Positions 39,977-43,002 of a stretch of DNA of 43,002 nucleotides are shown piece by piece. Positions within the stretch are counted from its first letter, which is position 1. Each line of letters begins with the position of its first letter. A model generated the notes under the pieces. It had not been told where the DNA came from and did not search any database. It saw only the letters and a program-made list of their open reading frames with translations. This DNA comes from Candidatus Saccharimonadota bacterium (GTDB lineage Bacteria; Patescibacteriota; Saccharimonadia; Saccharimonadales; Saccharimonadaceae): contig JAKSSX010000006.1 in NCBI GenBank assembly GCA_024402895.1, forward strand, positions 1 through 43,002, read 5' to 3'. The translations under genes were made by a program, and so were the position numbers.

Positions 39977-39985
39977 AGTATATCA
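39977..39985 (-). promoter_or_regulatory. Extended -10 promoter of the Clp-like operon
   Basis: TGA-TATACT on the minus strand ends 6 nt before ATG 39970, so a leaderless transcript is predicted. Confidence 0.5.
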
Positions 39986-40046
39986 TATTAGCTTAAGCCT
40001 ATTATCTTAGCCGAGCTCCAAAAATTTTGCCAAAAGAAAGCGTTTA

Positions 40047-40055
40047 TGCTAAAAT
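40047..40055 (+). promoter_or_regulatory. Extended -10 promoter of the small secreted protein gene
   Basis: TGC-TAAAAT preceded by GCGTTTA. The start is predicted near 40062, leaving a 20-nt leader with AAGGA before ATG 40083, so this one is not leaderless. Confidence 0.6.
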
Positions 40056-40082
40056 AACCAAGATAATTCAAGGAAAATAAAA

Positions 40083-40631
40083 ATGCAAAAACGCAAACAA
40101 CTACAATATGCTGTCGTCGGTGTACTTGGCTTTGCGCTTCTGTTCATGACGATCGGATTCGCTGCATATGCTCAGCTCGTTAGTAATGACACTGCCTCGG
40201 CAGTCAGCCGCAAATATAACGTAAACCATAATGTTGGTTTCGAAGCCGATTCGTATCTCCAAAGTGAAGATTCCGCCACTCCATCCAGCAAAACTATTGG
40301 CAAAAACAAAATCGATTTTAGTGTTACGCTAGAACATCCTGGCGATACTTATGCTGCCTTGATTAATGTTGTAAATAATGGCGACGTAGCTGAAACTCTC
40401 AGCGGAATTGTAATGACTGGGCTCGATGAGAGCATTGCAGATAAAATTGACTATCGTATTTCCTATGACGACGTAGAATATAACGGTACTTCATATAGTG
40501 TCGATAATGAAATCGAAACTGGCGATGGTGCTCGTAAGCAGTTATTCATTGTAGTCGAATATAAAGACGGCGAAGATGTCGGTGCTTTAAATCTCGATTT
40601 GTCTGCTAGCTTAATGTTTAAAAAAGACTAA
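40083..40631 (+). CDS. Small exported protein, camelysin/TasA-like in outline
   Basis: The 182-residue protein has a basic N-terminus and a signal or anchor helix (AVVGVLGFALLFMTIGFAAY, residues 10-29). A beta-rich external domain without Cys follows: VNHNVGFEADSYL, then DFSVTLEHPGDTYAALINVV and LFIVVEYKDGEDVGALNLDL. The hydrophobic start directly followed by a beta-sandwich with 'PGD' and 'NxGD' turns recalls SipW-dependent CalY/TasA surface proteins, but similarity is too weak by eye to be sure. It has its own terminator and precedes a giant surface protein gene, so a surface role is likely. Confidence 0.65.
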   Translation: MQKRKQLQYAVVGVLGFALLFMTIGFAAYAQLVSNDTASAVSRKYNVNHNVGFEADSYLQSEDSATPSSKTIGKNKIDFSVTLEHPGDTYAALINVVNNGDVAETLSGIVMTGLDESIADKIDYRISYDDVEYNGTSYSVDNEIETGDGARKQLFIVVEYKDGEDVGALNLDLSASLMFKKD

Positions 40632-40642
40632 TAAAAAACTCG

Positions 40643-40670
40643 ATCACGCCCAGTAAACGGCGTGATTTTT
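40643..40670 (+). terminator. Terminator after the small exported protein gene
   Basis: An 8-bp GC-rich stem (ATCACGCC/GGCGTGAT) with an 8-nt loop runs into T5. Confidence 0.8.
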
Positions 40671-40684
40671 GTTCGCAAATAATA

Positions 40685-40690
40685 TATAAT
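40685..40690 (+). promoter_or_regulatory. Probable -10 element of the giant surface protein gene
   Basis: TATAAT in an AT-rich stretch just after the terminator. The leader to ATG 40776 would be about 80 nt. It contains an unused GGGAGGT at 40705-40711 with no start codon after it, plus AGGGA 6 nt before the real ATG. Confidence 0.45.
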
Positions 40691-40775
40691 AATGCTAATG
40701 CTATTGGGAGGTAGCACTAATTAGAGTGTGAAGTTTTCTATATAACTCAAATACTGCGAGAGTTTTAGGGAAAAC

Positions 40776-43002
40776 ATGAAAAATATCTTCGGGCGAGGAA
40801 GGAGAACTCGTCTAGAAAGAAATTCGAAAAGAGTAAGGGTGTCGCTTTTTGCGCTCGTCGCTTTTTTGGGTTTGGGCGCCGTCGTAGCAACTTTTGCAGC
40901 GACGCTCGAGAATGACGTTCGCGTGGGTACGAACGCAGAACTTAAATATTATCTTACCGTCAAAGAGGATGGCGTCGACGCGAGCGGAAAAGAGTCAAAT
41001 AACTCTACCGTCGTTCAAGTTAAAAGTGGCCGCATCGAAGTGACAGATAAGATTCCTGACGGTTTAGTATTTCAAAGCTTCGTTACTACCTCTAATGGTA
41101 CAATCGGCGCAGTATCTAGGGGAGACAAAAATGTAGCGTGCACCGGCAAAGTTATCGATGACACTGAAACTGACGGCGTCTGGAATGCGGATAATTCCGA
41201 ATACACCTACCATGGTCTCCACTACAATAAGAACACCGGCATCGTCTCCTTCGCTGCCGAAAAAGTTCAGGCTGGCTGCGAACTAACTGTTGGTATCGTC
41301 GTAAAAACTCCTGAAACTGTCGACGATCCAACTACCTCCCAAATCGAAACTCGTAGAGATTTCTTTAACACTGCATACGCTGCAGAAAAGGACCTAACAG
41401 CTACCTCCAACACTGTCCATGTTTACATCGGTGACTCTCTTGCTACGTTAAATAATGTTACATATAGATACTCCGGCACGGTTCCAGCTAACGCCCCAGC
41501 TGCTCCTGGTGCTCAAAAGTATTCCAAAGGCGTGAAAGTTACTGTTAATAGTAATCCGGCTCTCGAAGGTTATACTTTCTCCGGCTGGACAACCTCTAAC
41601 GTTACCGTAAGTGACGGCTCATTTACTATGCCAGCTAGCGACGTCGAGCTTATTGGTAATTGGACTAAGGATGTTGCTCCAGTAACGCATAAAGTTACCT
41701 ACGTTATTGATGGCGAAAAGCCAGAAGACTACATGCCTCCAAAGGCGAAAGATTACGCGGTTGGTAATTCTGTAGATTTAGATTCAACCGAAAAAGATGC
41801 TATCATTGACGGCTACAAATTCCTCGGCTGGACCACAACTGATCTCGCGCTTTCCGGCAATAGCTTTGAAATGCCGGACAAAGACGTAACTATCTATGGC
41901 TCGTTCGAGCGCATTGGCTATATGGTTTGCTACGAATTCATGAACCAGCCACAGCCAGCTAATGCGGCGAGCCTCGTTCCTGCTTGCGAAAAGCATTATC
42001 CGGGCGAGAAAGTCTCATTAGCGGCTAACCCAACTGCTACTGGTTTTAAGTTTACTGGCTGGTATGCAAAAGATGGCTTCGTAATGCCAGAAAAAGATGT
42101 CCTCATTCAGGGCGAGTGGAATGTTGAGGCGGGGAAGTTCTCTCCTGAAATCTCTAAAACTGTAGTAAATGAAAAAGCTAAATATTACTATGGTGAAACA
42201 GTAGAGTTCAAGATTACCGTTAAGAATACTGCAAGTTATGCGATCAAAGACGTCTTCGTTGAAGAACAACTTGACGGTGCATTCTTTACTGAAGGATCCG
42301 GCTATACAGTCAAGGGCGGAAAGATTGCAGTTATTGCAAATATTCCTGCCGGTCAGAGCGCAGATGTTTATGCTAGCTACAAGATTACTGAGAATAAAAC
42401 CGCAACTCTAACGAACGTTGTTGAGTTAACTAGCGCAATTGCTGACGGTAACAATCATTTTGACGATAGTAAAGAGTATAAGGCGAGCGCGGATTTTAAT
42501 ACGATTCCAGAACCAGTCACTCCGACCGGCATTATTATGAATTCATTGCCTTATGTTGGCATTGCTATTCTAGCCACTAGTACAATTGCATTATTTGTCT
42601 TTATTTCCAAGCAGGGCAAGATTATTGCATTCTTTGCTAGCGCAAAGAAATTCTTCGTAAAGAATAGACTCAAAATTGCAATTCCAAGCCTAGCAATTGT
42701 ATCCGTAATTCTTGGCAGTATTGTAGCGAAGACTGTTTCTGCTGCAACTTACACTGAGGTCATTAAGTCTATTAATCTTACTTCGCAGAACACGAGTTAC
42801 GCAAACAACGCTCCTGGTGCTTGGAATATTGAGAAGAGCGCAAAGTGGACCGGTGCCGGAACTGCGAGAATTACTTTTAAGGTAAATACTATTGCGAAAG
42901 TTACCGAAGGGCATAACGTAGATATTATGATGGTTTTGGATAGCTCTGGGTCTATGTCGGGAAGCAAGCTTGAACGAGTAAAAGCGGATTCCGTGGCGCT
43001 TA
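40776..43002 (+). CDS. Giant surface protein with InlB-type repeats, internal membrane hairpin and VWA domain (runs off window)
   Basis: The frame is open from ATG 40776 to the window end (742 codons, incomplete). The order is as follows. A signal/anchor helix (SLFALVAFLGLGAVVATFAA, about 23-42) is followed by a beta-rich domain. Three InlB B-type (Listeria-Bacteroides) repeats come next at about 225-450, each ending in an 'F.GW' to 'MP..DV.I.G.W' pattern (YTFSGW..TMPASDVELIGNW, YKFLGW..EMPDKDVTIYGSF, FKFTGW..VMPEKDVLIQGEW). A DUF11-like domain covers about 455-565 (YYGETVEFKITVKNTA). A TM helix at about 590-609 (YVGIAILATSTIALFVFISK) is followed by a basic loop and a second helix (IAIPSLAIVSVILGSIVAKT) ending in a signal-peptidase-like VSA-A site near 653. 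The start of a von Willebrand A domain with a MIDAS DSSGSMS motif lies near 720. It is probably an adhesin. The internal signal-like segment is unusual. Confidence 0.8.
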   Translation, partial: MKNIFGRGRRTRLERNSKRVRVSLFALVAFLGLGAVVATFAATLENDVRVGTNAELKYYLTVKEDGVDASGKESNNSTVVQVKSGRIEVTDKIPDGLVFQSFVTTSNGTIGAVSRGDKNVACTGKVIDDTETDGVWNADNSEYTYHGLHYNKNTGIVSFAAEKVQAGCELTVGIVVKTPETVDDPTTSQIETRRDFFNTAYAAEKDLTATSNTVHVYIGDSLATLNNVTYRYSGTVPANAPAAPGAQKYSKGVKVTVNSNPALEGYTFSGWTTSNVTVSDGSFTMPASDVELIGNWTKDVAPVTHKVTYVIDGEKPEDYMPPKAKDYAVGNSVDLDSTEKDAIIDGYKFLGWTTTDLALSGNSFEMPDKDVTIYGSFERIGYMVCYEFMNQPQPANAASLVPACEKHYPGEKVSLAANPTATGFKFTGWYAKDGFVMPEKDVLIQGEWNVEAGKFSPEISKTVVNEKAKYYYGETVEFKITVKNTASYAIKDVFVEEQLDGAFFTEGSGYTVKGGKIAVIANIPAGQSADVYASYKITENKTATLTNVVELTSAIADGNNHFDDSKEYKASADFNTIPEPVTPTGIIMNSLPYVGIAILATSTIALFVFISKQGKIIAFFASAKKFFVKNRLKIAIPSLAIVSVILGSIVAKTVSAATYTEVIKSINLTSQNTSYANNAPGAWNIEKSAKWTGAGTARITFKVNTIAKVTEGHNVDIMMVLDSSGSMSGSKLERVKADSVAL

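Noticed and set aside
40705-40730. CIRCE-like pair TAGCACT and AGTGTGA in the leader of the giant surface protein gene
   Set aside because: The spacing is 6 nt rather than 9 and the right arm has two mismatches, so it does not meet CIRCE geometry.
1-43002. CRISPR arrays, IS elements, prophage genes, rRNA operon
   Set aside because: I looked for direct repeats with spacers, transposase motifs, terminal inverted repeats and 16S/23S landmarks and saw none.

Overview
The window looks like chromosomal DNA from a small-genome bacterium of the Patescibacteria/CPR, most likely Candidatus Saccharibacteria (TM7). The evidence is the mix of genes: a phosphoketolase instead of recognisable glycolytic genes, a type IV pilus operon, ComEC, a VirB6/TrbL-like membrane protein, MurB/MurJ, a membrane-tethered Clp-type ATPase and large Cys-poor surface proteins, all packed with very short intergenic gaps. 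Conserved genes are never interrupted by TGA and several end in TGA, so UGA is a stop (code 11, not the Gracilibacteria/Absconditabacteria code 25). No rRNA, IS element, prophage or CRISPR array is visible. The taxonomic call is an inference from gene content.

Layout. 1-2.6 kb: N-terminus of an LTA-synthase-like sulfatase (minus), divergent from a comEC-tsaE-tsaB operon chained by ATGA overlaps. 2.6-4.2 kb: rny (RNase Y). 4.2-13.6 kb: a type IV pilus/pseudopilus operon (membrane protein, 1356-residue secreted protein, four prepilin-like proteins), closed by a UUCG terminator that also serves the opposing tRNA-Leu(CAG). 13.7-16 kb: a GT-C glycosyltransferase, tRNA-Pro(CGG) and an orphan minus-strand gene. 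16-24.1 kb: ftsH, murJ, ruvB, rubrerythrin, a secreted HNH nuclease, an RNase HII-YraN fusion, rplS and ruvA. 24.1-24.4 kb: a gene-free stretch that I read as a structured RNA with an optional 23-codon ORF. 24.4-28.2 kb: a DsbA-like thioredoxin-fold protein, an alpha/beta hydrolase and a phosphoketolase encoded as two overlapping genes. 28.2-32.7 kb: a two-gene operon with a VirB6/TrbL-like protein. 32.7-35.1 kb: murB-folD (minus) and a divergent membrane protein. 35.1-40 kb: a CIRCE-controlled dnaK, then a membrane-anchored AAA+ Clp-like ATPase with a small membrane partner (minus). 40-43 kb: a small secreted protein and a giant surface protein that runs off the window.

The most striking overall pattern is the promoter grammar. 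At least 14 genes have a -10 hexamer (TATAAT/TAAAAT/TAAGAT/TATACT, often as TGnTAnnAT) ending exactly 6 nt before their ATG. This predicts leaderless mRNAs. A smaller set (rny, ftsH, rbr, dnaK, rplS, the second phosphoketolase half, the orphan at 15.4 kb, the two genes after 40 kb) uses Shine-Dalgarno leaders. The spacing rule corrects several start codons and exposes an in-frame UGA at codon 3 of comEC. Divergent pairs share palindromic -10 elements.

Functionally the window combines DNA uptake and surface attachment (pilins, ComEC, secreted nuclease, surface proteins), cell-wall synthesis (MurB, MurJ, possible glycopolymer enzymes), membrane protein quality control (FtsH, Clp-like, DnaK), Holliday-junction and RNA:DNA repair (RuvAB, RNase HII) and phosphoketolase carbon metabolism. 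This fits a reduced epibiont that scavenges from a host; that lifestyle is inferred, not shown by the sequence.
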